Source: Kitagawia praeruptora (Eukaryota; Streptophyta; Magnoliopsida; Apiales; Apiaceae). Taken from it: DNA of 64,000 nt. Each line of letters opens with the position of its first letter. Positions within the stretch are counted from its first letter, which is position 1. The notes under the pieces were generated by a model that was given only the letters and a program-made list of their open reading frames with translations, had not been told where the DNA came from and did not search any database. Shown one piece after another: positions 44,099-55,149 of the stretch. The position numbers were made by a program, and so were the translations under genes. The stretch lies in NCBI GenBank assembly GCA_037693485.1, contig CM075347.1, positions 136,866,501 to 136,930,500 on the forward strand. Direction: 5' to 3'.

Positions 44099-44356
44099 TT
44101 CACTCGTTTCAAATTAGTAGTCCATTTTTAAAAAATTACGCATATTAAGAAACTCAAACATTAATGATCTAATTTCATATTTATCCATATTTATTGCAAT
44201 AGTTAGAAAAATAAATGCATAAAATCAATATTGGAGATTAAAACTAAAGTATAATATGGGAAGTTTAAGTAAAAAATTGAATTGAAAGTAGAAGTGAGAC
44301 AACTATTTTGAAACAATTTTTTTTGAAAATGGACTACTAACTTGAAATGGAGGAAG
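44099..44356. mobile_element. Stowaway-like MITE
   Basis: The inverted subterminal pair TTAGTAGTCCATTTTTAAAA and GAAAATGGACTACTAA lies inside ends TTCACTCGTTTCAAA and TTGAAATGGAGGAAG, with TA on both sides (44097-44098, 44357-44358). Confidence 0.75.
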
Positions 44357-44774
44357 TAATAAAGATCCAAAATTAAATTAGCAGGTTTCGATTTCAGGTC
44401 ATGTTCGTATTTGCAAACAGATTAATTTCAAGATACGTTAAAATCAAATGAATTTAAATTTGTAAGTGTAAATGAATGAAATTTTTAAAAACGGATCATA
44501 TTTCGGATTGATTGAATCGTGTTTGGATTATATTCGATTTTTTTCTCAATAAATCCGATCTAACTTGAGTTGGTTTCCGGATCGTGTCCGATAATTGTTA
44601 TTGAGTTCTACTAGTTTTTTTTATCTACCTTTGAATTCTTCTCTATATGAACGTGGTTTTTATATTTGTTGGAATGATCGAACTTATCAAATTGGTTTTT
44701 ATGTTTGTATGTTTGATTATGTTATTATGAAGTTGAATGGTGTGGTGAATTGTTAAGGTTGAAATGGAATGACA

Positions 44775-45367
44775 GGCTGTAGTACTGGCAAAACCTGCAA
44801 ATTTTTTTTATAAAATAACTCAGAAAATCGACCGACAAGCCTTATAACCGATCACTTTTTACCATTCAATTCCCAGAAAATCAACTGATACAAGATATAA
44901 CCGACCGTTTTTTACCATTTGAGACTTTCGAAGGTGGTCGGTTATATTATAGTGATCGGTTTTAAGTGGTCGGTTATACAAATTAGCACAGCTACTGGCA
45001 TGAAACAGACCGATTGTGCACGTTTGACTTCGATCGATTATGTGTGCGAGTCAAAATGTTTTTTTTTTTTTAAGTCATAACCGACCACTGTTGATCGTTT
45101 TTGTGATGATGACGTCTGTCGACAGCTGTCGCCACATGGTGACACGTGGTGCCACGTGTCCAATTCGGATCCCACTTTAGAGAATTTGTAAGCACACATA
45201 ACCGACCACTTAGTTGGTCGATTATGTATGCTAAACCCGATCAAATGACATAACTGATCAGGCTTAAATCGACCAGCGTTTTTGGTCGATTTTAGTCATT
45301 AAACCGACTAATTCCTTTTATAACCGACCATTATTAACTATCGGTTTAGTCCAATTTTCTTGTAGTG
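44775..45367. mobile_element. Non-autonomous CACTA (En/Spm-like) element
   Basis: The right end, read inward on the minus strand, is CACTACAAGAAAATTGG (45367-45351), the classic CACTA terminus. Many direct and inverted GGTCGGTTAT/ATAACCGACC subterminal repeats lie on both sides, as transposase-binding arrays do. The left end (near GTAGTACTGGCAAAAC, about 44775) is degenerate and no 3-bp duplication was confirmed. Confidence 0.65.
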
Positions 45368-45564
45368 CTTTGAATCCTTCTCTATGCGTTTCATTTATTA
45401 CATTGCACTTACCTATGCTTCTTGTAATTCTAAATTTTCCAAAACATTCAATAAATTCTCCTGATCAGTACGCTCATCCATTACCAGCTTCCAACTACTT
45501 ATCTGCACCTCTATCTTTTTCAATTTTGTCATCTCGCTACACTTTTCCATTTTTTAATGAGTAG

Positions 45565-45755
45565 TGGTAGAGGTACCAAAATTTGGTACAAAAAAATTGT
45601 CACCAAATGACATGGCATGGTTGATGTGGCATTATGGGTATTTTTGATTGGTTTTATTGTTGTGAATACAGGGGCCCATTTATTATTATAACAAATCAGA
45701 ATGTGCCATGTGTATTTGGGAAAAGTTTTGGGAACCAATTTTGGTGTCCCTAGCA
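45565..45755. mobile_element. Short TIR element (MITE)
   Basis: TGGTAGAGGTACCAAAATTTG on the left pairs with an inverted TGCTAGGGACACCAAAATTGG on the right. Non-coding. Exact ends and duplication unresolved. Confidence 0.5.
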
Positions 45756-45813
45756 TTATTCTTTTTTAATACTGTATCTACAATTCTAACTTCACGTCTT
45801 ATATATTAATTAA

Positions 45814-46604
45814 GAGAAAAGTGCACTTTGTGTACATGTAGTTTAGGCCAATTAGCACTTGCAATACCGTGGTCCTGAAACTAGCACTTGCAATACCGTT
45901 CTTCTTACCCAGTTAGCAAAGTGTGTACATCCGTCAAGTCCCAGCTGACGGCGTTAGAATTCAGTTTAAAATTCTGGTGTTCTTCAGAATCAAACTAATA
46001 TTTGAAGGTGTTACCGGATTCCATTTCGAAGTTCAAGTAGCCGAATCAAAACTCGTAACACAATCTATCTAAATACATCATCGATTTTATGACTTGGTAA
46101 TTTCTTAATTTTTCTTAATTTTGATATTTTCGAATTAATTTATAAAACAATAAAATTATGATGCGTTGCTTATTTGATATGGTTGTCTTTATTAAAGTGA
46201 TAGATCTGTTAGTAAGGAGTGTGATGGTTTTTTTGTTTCTTGATTTTGGTGAATATTCGTGAACAACGATTTTTTTTATGCCGGAGAATGAAATCAACGG
46301 GGTTGTTTAAGGATTCTGAGCATACCATCTTGTAGAGGAGAAAAAGATGAGTCTGCTGCCATTTAAATGACTTGTTTTCGTTTCGAAATGAATGAGATAT
46401 TGAAGTTTTAATTCTTCAAAAGCTTCAACAATGGTGGAAATGGGTTTGTGAAGAAGATAATGCAAAAAGTTAACAGCTAGTTGACGGATGTACACACTTT
46501 GCTAACGGGGCGCGAAGAACGGTATTGCAAGTGCTAGTTTGAGGACCACGATATTGCAAGTGCTAATTGACCTAAACTGCAGGTACACAAAATGCACTTT
46601 TCTC
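45814..46604. mobile_element. Mutator-like non-autonomous element, ~125-bp TIRs, 9-bp TSD
   Basis: Left arm 45814-45938 begins GAGAAAAGTGCACTTTGTGT. The right arm (46478-46604) inverted begins GAGAAAAGTGCATTTTGTGT and matches throughout with few mismatches. ATTAATTAA flanks both sides (45805-45813, 46605-46613). Long TIRs plus a 9-bp duplication define Mutator-like elements. A GCACTTGCAATACCG motif is repeated twice in each arm. No transposase. Confidence 0.92.
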
Positions 46605-46613
46605 ATTAATTAA

Positions 46614-47621
46614 AAACAACTTTTTAAAAAAATTGTAAAAGAAATATATTTTTATTTCAGAAATATTTTTAGTGCAAAATTAAATGGTCCCAGAATTAGG
46701 GTTCCTTTTTGCAGGACAAGAGTGCTTCTTGCAAATTGAAAAGGCTAGATGCTTAAAACCCCAGCCATTAGATTGCCTATCACTAGCCTTTATCGATCAT
46801 CTTCTAACTATATCTTCCAAATTCAAAATGTTCCACATAGTCAAAATTCTTGTAGTTTTGAGTTAATGGCTCATATCACGAGCCCTACTCTTGTTAGAAG
46901 ATCATGCAAATTTTCTTTTTGCTAATTTACAAGAACATACAATTATTTATACATAAAACACACAATCAGTCGTTCTTAGACAGAAAACAACCGATTTCTG
47001 CTGGTTAATATCGATCATTTTTGCGACCATTTTTCGATCGATACATGCCATGTTTCTTGTAATGGGTTAAAGCTAATCTTGGCTTCAAAAAAATAATTTT
47101 TAGTAAGTAACAACTCGATCACCATATTACGGTTTAATGCGAATAAAAAGAAAGAAAATTGTAATATATTTTTTGTGTTAAAATCAAATACGAATGACTG
47201 AAATTTCATGAATACATACTAGGTACAGACAAAGGAACAGATATTATGCGCTTTAGAGACAAAGATAAACCCTAATAGGCCGTAGAGATTGGGAAAGAAC
47301 AAACAAGGCCGTACTTGTTTAATCATACACGCCTAATTAAAATATTTTCACATTGCTTAATTTTGGCATGAATATATTCCTTTTCGACACCAATAGATTT
47401 TTAACTTCATGTATACTTGTTTAATCGAGTACTACTTAGTGATCTGGAGCACAATTTCACTTTCCCATTTCAGTGGCACCATTCAAAGAAATAAACCAAT
47501 CTTCTTTGATCTCTAATTACATGACAAACAAAACCGAATCCATTCCTTCGGATATGGGGATATGACAAACAAAATGTAATCAAATACTCATCACCAATAT
47601 AATACTCGGATAAATAATACT
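46614..47621. other. AT-rich spacer with a CACTA-like end
   Basis: No gene. Near 47046-47063 the minus strand reads CATTACAAGAAACATGGC followed by CGATCG-rich sequence, a degenerate CACTA terminus; no partner end was found. Confidence 0.4.
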
Positions 47622-47623
47622 TA

Positions 47624-47802
47624 CTCCATCCCACTCATTTTGTTACCAAACAGATTTTCACCTTTTATTCAATCATATTAAACAAAATATTACTAAAAAA
47701 TTATATTACCTTTCAAATAAATAAACATAATTAACATTTATTTATCATAATAATTGAATATGAATAATAATTTTGGGACAAACAAATAGGAAACGGAGGG
47801 AG
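47624..47802. mobile_element. Stowaway-like MITE
   Basis: CTCCATCCCACTCATTTTG...AGGAAACGGAGGGAG with TA on both sides (47622-47623, 47803-47804). 179 bp. Confidence 0.8.
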
Positions 47803-48099
47803 TACGTAAGTATATATAAATTTCAAAAAATCAAAGTTTAACAACACAATTGAGTGCAAACGATTTCTACGCGTTGCAGTGGCGCAGCCCCGCTGTCTCT
47901 ATTAAAAAGGATAAAGTAAACGATTAACAAATTAATTAATAACAGAATTTAGTTACACCCACACTAACTAAAGATGAGAAAAATACATTAATGTGAAGAG
48001 CCATGCGAAGATCTTCTATTTCAACAAAGCACTTTAAAGTATGCATGCTTTTTCTTAACAAATCAAATTAAACATATAATTATGTAGAGTCCCACTCTA

Positions 48100-48636
48100 T
48101 GGAGAACCATCTTACGTGGAGAACCGTGGAGAACCACTTAAAATGCATTAAAATTGTCCTTTATATAAGGCCCATGGCGGGGCCCCTTTACAAAAAAGTC
48201 TTATAATTCTACCCTCTATCCATTTGTCAAAGAAAAAAAAAGAAAAAAAAATTCACTGTTCACGTGATGACGTGGCAGTGGATTTCACTGGTTAACGGTG
48301 CTTCGCACCTTCTTGTACGGCGCTTCGCGCCTTTATCATTCTAAAGTTGTAAGGAATGGCAATCAATGGTAAAGGCAATAGACGATTGACGGGTGTGTCG
48401 AGGACCTTCGGCCCTCATGACTACCTAACTCATCCGTTTACTGTCTTAAATGCTTCGCATTTCCACGGCAGGGAATTTTTTTTTTTTTTTGATTTTTTTT
48501 TTATTTTTTTGTTGGATAGAGCCAATTATTTTAAGCATCTTTCGTGAAGGTACCCTTGGCGGGGTCCTTATATATAAAGCAGTTTTAATGCATTTTAAGT
48601 GGTTCTCCACGGTTCTCCACGTAACATGGTTCTCCA
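48100..48636. mobile_element. Foldback/TIR element with internal cruciforms
   Basis: The ~88-bp arms 48100-48188 and 48551-48636 are inverted repeats built from GGAGAACC units (TGGAGAACCAT, CGTGGAGAACCG). The unique interior carries three hairpins sharing a GCTTCGC core: GGTGCTTCGCACC (48297-48309), GGCGCTTCGCGCC (48319-48331), AAATGCTTCGCATTT (48448-48462). Poly-T runs at 48478-48510. No transposase and no clear target duplication. Confidence 0.7.
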
Positions 48637-50824
48637 TGGAACAATGGCCTAATTATGTATGTAAAGCATATAGAATCATTTGACATTTGTTAGGGCGTCA
48701 GGCCTTCCCACTGAAGAGTATAATTAGTTGAGCTAACTAGGTATCTTAATACTACAAATTAATCAAAACGCAAATAATTTACTCAAAATAGTACTGATTG
48801 ATAATTAAATGATCGTTAAAGCTGATTTGATCATGAACTCAATTTTTATAATTTAATTGAGCCAATCATCTCATCCATATTTAAGCATCTTGATGCACAT
48901 TGTACCTTCCCTTTCTGGCCGGAGTGGGATGTGAGGAGAAGTTGCCAACAAATCGATCAACCTTATATATAATTGATCAGCAGGTGATCGGTAATAATAG
49001 TGACACGCAATAAATTTCTATGTCATATATTATCTTTTATCACGATTATGATCGGTAATATTGGTGGTCAGTTTATTATTTTATTGATTGGTTTAATATG
49101 ATCGTTTTCGTTTTCACAACTTACGACTTACATGGTTACATTATAATAATGACGTATAATAATCGATCACATGAGCTTCATGGTTGGAAATGACTCCTAA
49201 CGTGAGGATTGACTTCGATGTTTGATTGAAAAATGGATCTAACATGTTATAATCAATCGATTGTGATCAATTTTTGTGAGCTTGTGGGTTAATTTAGTAA
49301 ATTTATCATTTTTTTTAAGCAAGTGTTAGCAGTGATAACATATAGTGGGTTAATTAGTGGTATTGTGCTAGTGTTAAGGCTACCGATTGGTAGCTCTGAT
49401 GTGTTTATGCATGTATGCCTGCATATATACGAGTATCTTTTTGTAGTTCTGAGATGTTTCTGTATTCCTGCATATTTCTTTTCACTAGATATTATGAAAA
49501 TGTTTCATTTTCAAAGGGTAACATTCACTTTCTCCTTAATTCTTATGCATAAACCATTTAAAACTTAAAGTTTCAACGGACTTCTTAAAAACAATATGGT
49601 AACATGATTTTTTAGTCCCAGTCATTTCGAAATTCTGATTCTGTCACTAGGTATTCACAATCTGTCAGCAATCACGAATAATAGCAACGGCATCTTCTTC
49701 TCTGGCACCTCCTCCTTTTATTCTTACATAATGGGATTGATGGAGGAAGGATATAAAGTCTGTTTGACTGCATGCATGTTCTCATAATTCATCACACACA
49801 AACATGGAACAATATGTATAAATTTGATCGGTTGGAATACTTTCGGCCACGATGAGACGCATATATATGGTGGGAGGGTGAGGGGACCTCCCTATCTTCC
49901 ACATGGCTTCTTGGGGTGAACCTTTGTGGTGTGTCTAGCTCCCCATCCACATGCATCTCTTTCCTTCCTTCATCTTTATATATTTATATAATTAAGTATC
50001 TTTATTCTTTCTCCTTTCAGACTTGGGAGGTTCAATTCTACTCCGATGACTTTCTTCACTATAATTATGTGCAGAGGTGGTAATGTAGGTTAGGGGTTTA
50101 TATATGTTGGGAAATGTATCCATTTATATTTGGTTAAACATATAATTTTTGTCTCATTTAATTTAAATTATTTATCGTCTTTATTTCACATATACTATTG
50201 TTTTATTAAATTTTTATGTTCTGCACACGTTATTATTTTATGCAATTAGGTCTATCTGACATATTCAAAACCGGAGAAATCATGATTCATATATATTTCT
50301 ATTTCTAATTATAATGTTTAAAATTGATTCTACAATGATAAATTATTCTTCATATTTCTTCTCTAATCGTAGTATAATTATATTTTTATGAAAATGTAAT
50401 GTGTGTACATACAAATCATAAAGAGAAATTATCAAAAATATCCAACTTTTTGATTTTTTTTTAAAAATATGACCAAAAATTGCAGATGAGATAGCAAAAA
50501 ATGCATTTGGAATTGCAAACGAGATCGCAAATATTGCATTTGGGTTGCAAACTAGATTGTACCGTATTTTTTTAAAAAAAAATCTGCAAATTGGGTATTT
50601 TTGTAAAAAACCCAAATCATAAATACACACATTAAATTTTAAATTTATGATCAAACTCCAAGATTTTTTATATTCGAAATATTTTTTTCAGCTATAATAT
50701 AAGATATTTTCCTCATTTTTAGTATATTATCCATGTGCGATATTAATTTTATGGTTTTTCAAGTTTAATGGTTTGGAAGTTCAATTTGATAATCCAAACT
50801 AAATTTACTACAATACATTTAAAC
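48637..50824. other. Intergenic region, no gene recognised
   Basis: AT-rich. 48940-49300 has scattered GATCGGT/CGATCA words like decayed CACTA subterminal repeats. A more GC-rich stretch at 49845-49960 has no frame. 50410-50620 shows a short repeat (TTGCAAACGAGATCGCAAAT and relatives). The weak minus-strand frame at 50343-50654 has no domain and is not called. Confidence 0.4.
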
Positions 50825-50837
50825 TGTTAAAATTCTA

Positions 50838-50963
50838 GGGGTGATGGTTTAGCTCATGTGATAAATGAGGACCATGCCTTGTCGAACTACTAGGTTCGAT
50901 TATTCCTACTGCATGTATCAGAACAGATACTAAAATAATAGAATCGCTGTGGGAAAAAAAAAT
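50838..50963 (+). mobile_element. Short tRNA-derived SINE with 13-bp target duplication
   Basis: Box A-like GGTTTAGCTCATGTG, box B GGTTCGATT (about 50893-50901), an A-rich tail (GGGAAAAAAAAA). TGTTAAAATTCTA is duplicated exactly at 50825-50837 and 50964-50976. 126 bp. Confidence 0.85.
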
Positions 50964-50976
50964 TGTTAAAATTCTA

Positions 50977-53445
50977 CAATAATTCAATATGTACCCAATC
51001 CAATAACATTAGATAAAAAAAGTTAGCTTAGGCATGGACGCGTATTCTTCTTTTTCTTTTTGATAGAAGCGGCATGCCAAGTTATGTGTCAATTGCCATA
51101 GTTCCTAAAACTTCTAAATTTTTCCCAATGGTCCAATACTGTGCCGGGTTTGATTCTACATCCAGTCCATAAGCTTTACATCCAGTCCAGTATAAACTCG
51201 CTACTAGTAACTAGGCCTATATAGAGGCAAATTTAATCATACATTTTCTTAATAATGTGTTTCATAAATGTATTATTCATGCCTAAAAAGATCTCTGCTG
51301 ATTTGTATGACTAAAAATTAGTTTACTTAGAAAATATCGTTATTACCGAATATGCATATAAAATGTAGTCGTACACCCTGAACCAGATGTTCATATACAT
51401 TTGCAGTTTCATCTTAATTTTTCAAAAGCAACATTGCATTTTTAAAATGCATGAGATATTGAAGAAAAAGCAACATAGCATTTTAAAATGCATGAGATAT
51501 TGAAGAGAACTATAATTATTTAATAACATTAAGACTTTAAGTTATTAGCCTAATTTGGGGGAATTGTGAGAAGCAATTAGATGGGGGAATTGTGAGTAGC
51601 AATTAGATCACTACTACACATTTGAACGTCGATACATTGCTTGAATAGTACCTTTTTGGAAGTGTTATATGAGTAAAGTACTTGTATAGCATTTTTTTAT
51701 TGTATTTATAAAATCCGTAGGTTACAAGGGTAAAAACAAAATAATTTAATTGTAAATTTTCAAAAATGAATGCTTGTAAAGCGTTTCTTCATGTGCTATC
51801 CAAGTGATGTTATATGTTGAAGATGTTGCCTAGATAGCGCATACAAATGTGCTACTTAAGTGTACTACTTGGATACCACCTATTTGCATAGTGCTTCCTG
51901 AAGTGTTTTATAAGTAACATACTTATATAACATAAAAAAAAGCGCTATACAAGTCATATGCATTTGAATAGCGGCAGTTTAAATATCGCTCAAAAACGCT
52001 ATGTAACTTTTTAAAAAAAACACTATGCAAGTTAAAATTTGTACTAACGGATATGTAAGTTATGAGGGGAGTAAAATTCAAAATAAATATTATAAATGTG
52101 GTCTAGGCAATCCGTAAATCTAAGTGGTCTTTGATTTTACTATACCAAGATAGTTCGTTTGTAATAATTAACTTGTAGCAAAATTCAAATCCAATTTAAA
52201 TTTTAATGAAATTGCTTTATTTCAAAAAAAAGAAGAAGAAGAAGCTTATAGTACATTCATAAAATATATACTTTTTGTCATTTATATTATTTTCCGTATT
52301 TATTTATTATTGTATTAAATTTATTTGATTGAGGCTATTATATCGAAGAATTTTTTTTTGCTAAATATTTAAAATTGGAGTGCTAATTTATACCCTGATT
52401 TGAATATTCTTTTTTCAATTATAAGATTAAATATAATTTCTACTATATAAATAATTCTACATATCTTTTATATTTTATCTAACTATAATTTTTCTTTTTC
52501 TAAAAAGACTATGAGCAATTCTATTTAATAAATATAAGTATAATTATAATTACTAATAATTAATCAATTAGCTTTGCAGCTAAAATAAAATAATAAAATA
52601 ATAATAAATAGAAACTAACCGATTACATTTTTCTAGCTAAAACATATCATCCTTTCAATATTTTCAAATTACAATCTATCATTTTCTAAAAACATCACGG
52701 ATAACATATATATAATTATTATGGGATCATATCATTCAAAATTTTAAGCCTACAAAATTCATGTCTTAAAATTTTTAATAAGTTTCCATTATATTAAAGA
52801 ATATCTGTGCATCGCACGGGTTTTAAGTTAATATATGTTAAAGTTGAATTTCGATTTTGACGAGAGAATCACTTTATAGGAATCGTGTTTAACGAGAGAG
52901 CGGCTCATTAGAGAGCATTATTTTAATTGTTAAAATTTAATATTAATAATATAATATAAAATAAATATATATTAATTTTTTTAAAAAACATTATAAAATC
53001 GTCGTGAAACTCAATTTTATCGACTAGTTACTAAATAAGGTTGAATGAATGAAAGTAATGCGTTAGGGCAAACCTAGCAGTGATCCAAAAATCTAAATTT
53101 GGGGTAAATTACCCCAATTTCTTATGATCCAAATGGTGATCCAAATTTGGATCAGTTGATTTAATATTAAAATAATGGTATTATTATTTGTATATTTTTA
53201 GTTTATTAAATTAAAATTGATTTGTGATTTTTAATTACTTATTAATAATAGAATTTAATTAATATTTAATAAAATTTACTTTTTAGAATAAAACTTATAA
53301 TAATGAAAAAACATATTTCATTAAAATTTAAATATAAGTACATTAAATGCATAAAATAATAATTACATTAATTGCAATAAATTAATGCATTTGTGATATT
53401 TAATATGTTGATTAATAAAAAGTTTAACATTTTTATGTAATATAA
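50977..53445. other. Intergenic AT-rich region with small tandem duplications
   Basis: No gene. ~40-bp duplication at 51425-51464/51467-51505 and an exact-length 26-bp duplication at 51557-51582/51583-51608 (one mismatch). 51609-52030 starts CACTACTACAC and has repeated AGCGCTATACAAGT-like words, possibly a decayed element. At 52802-52818 a GTGCATCGCACGGG hairpin resembles a Helitron 3' end but lacks CTAG. Confidence 0.4.
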
Positions 53446-53447
53446 TA

Positions 53448-53682
53448 CTCACTCCTGTCCATTATATAAGGCATTTGACTTTTGTGCACGTAATTTTAGA
53501 TACTTTGACTACATAGCTAAAATCATTATCTTTAAAAATTTCTTTTTTTAAATAAAAATTAAAATATTATATTTTTATTCAAAAAAGGAAAAATTGAAAA
53601 ATAATTATTTTTAATATATGGTCAAAGCACCTAAAGTTACGTGCACAAAAGTCAAATGCCTTATATAATGGACCGGAGAAAA
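53448..53682. mobile_element. Stowaway-like MITE with decayed right end
   Basis: CTCACTCCTGTCCATTATAT on the left; inverted ATAATGGACCGGAGAAA on the right. The long subterminal arms include CATTTGACTTTTGTGCACGT and its complement. TA flanks at 53446-53447 and 53683-53684. It sits between inverted GATCCAAATTTGG-rich segments (about 53066-53160 and 53720-53790) that may be the ends of an older host element. Confidence 0.7.
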
Positions 53683-53888
53683 TATGTAAATAGTAATTTA
53701 GATTACGCGCTAAAGTTGATGAGACATTTGGATCAAATTTTGGATTAGTTGATGATCCAAATTTGAAATTTTGAATCGCAACTGTTGCATATGACCTTAG
53801 GAGCATTATTTATCTCAAATTGATTTCTATTCTAGCTTAGCTTTTTTTAAAAACGGATTAGTTAACATTTAATTGTTGACTTAATTGC

Positions 53889-53906
53889 TTTTGCAAAAAA
53901 AAAAAA
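53889..53906 (+). mobile_element. Ultra-short L1 tail insertion with 17-bp target duplication
   Basis: TTTTGC followed by twelve A, flanked by ATTGTTGACTTAATTGC at 53872-53888 and again at 53907-53923. This is the structure of an L1 insertion reduced to its last bases and A-tail. Confidence 0.65.
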
Positions 53907-53919
53907 ATTGTTGACTTAA

Positions 53920-55080
53920 TTGCACTTTGTACTCCTGTATTTAGGCTAAGATTCACTTTGCACCCGAAAATTCAAATAATTGCAATTTGTATCTCGACTG
54001 TTTCAATCCCTCTACAATTTGCACCCATTTAACGATTTTAAGCTAATTTTGACCGTTACAGTTAGTCAAAATGAGGGTATTTCCGTCATTATACTCTATA
54101 ATAATTTTTTAAAATTAAATTATTTTTATGATTTTTAGTTTTTTAGATTTACCAACATTTTATCTACAATTCACATATTTTTTAAAATATAATTTATAAT
54201 TCACATATTCTAACCAGCTAGTTTCGCATATGTGTTATGCGTAGGTTGTTTTTTTCTTTTGTTTCTGCTTTGCTTGCTCATCTCAGAACGAATCTTCTTG
54301 ATATGGAAGTTATGACAATGGTGTCACTATCAGTCGATGTTTCCCGTTTTAGTAACAACTCCATCTTCTTTTGTGTTCTTCGGCGCCGTCAAGCGCTCCT
54401 TCACCGTCAATCATTACCGATCGTCTTTATCACAATCTCGACGACAACATCTACCTCAAACTCACTGAATCGATTAGTCCCAAATACCAATTTTTCAAAT
54501 CTGAAACAAACTCTAGATTACTGGTTTTGAATAAAAATCATGGGTAAATTTGATAGTATAATTACATGTACGATAAGGAAATTGAATCAACTTATAATAT
54601 TGGAGCTTCAAATTGAAAAGATGGAACATAAATGTTTGTCGTGTATGTGTTGATTTATGTAAAGCAGAGGAAAGGAAAAAAATGTGGATTGAGATGACTA
54701 AATTCATAACAATATATGCATTTGCTGAATACGTTTACATGGGTCTCGCATGTTCTAAATGCGTATATAAGATATAAAAAATAAGGAAAAATAATTTTAT
54801 AACGAACACGCAATTTATAAATGCGAAGGAGTTGCCTGTGCATTCCAGAAATGCGTTAAACACACATATGCATACAAAATATACGTGTGCAAGTCGTTAT
54901 TTTGGATACCTTCTACGTCCGCAGTCATTTTGGGCAAACTTTGACAAAAAATAGTTATATTGGGCTTTCATCCGAAAAAGTAAAGATTGTAATTTACGGG
55001 TATGCAGAATGCAATTTATTAGTAAAATTTTGAGTTCAAAATAAATTTTGGTTTAAATAGAGGGTGCAAAGTGCTATAAA
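53920..55080. mobile_element. Possible TIR element upstream of eIF4A
   Basis: GCACTTTGTACTCCTGTATTT on the left (53922-53942) resembles the inverted right end (GCACTTTGCACCCTCTATTT, about 55053-55073). The ends resemble those of the Mutator-like element at 45814. The frame at 54237-54530 inside has no known domain and is not called. No target duplication found. Confidence 0.4.
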
Positions 55081-55149
55081 ATGTTACAGTAGTAATTGTT
55101 TAGACTTTAGAGTTTGTTTTAAAAGCAATATTTTAATGCTGCATATGTC

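Noticed and set aside
49845..49960. A further microRNA hairpin
   Set aside because: The GGGGACCTCCC/GGGGTGAACC stretch does not form a convincing long stem and matches no miRNA I recognise.
50343..50654. 103-codon minus-strand frame
   Set aside because: Low-complexity Phe/Ile/Lys-rich product from a short internal repeat; no recognisable protein.
52795..52830. A fourth Helitron end (GTGCATCGCACGGG hairpin)
   Set aside because: No CTRR end next to the hairpin and no 5' partner; kept only as a remark in the regional note.
54237..54530. 97-codon plus-strand frame upstream of eIF4A
   Set aside because: No domain or homology cue; it lies inside a probable TIR element and looks like chance.
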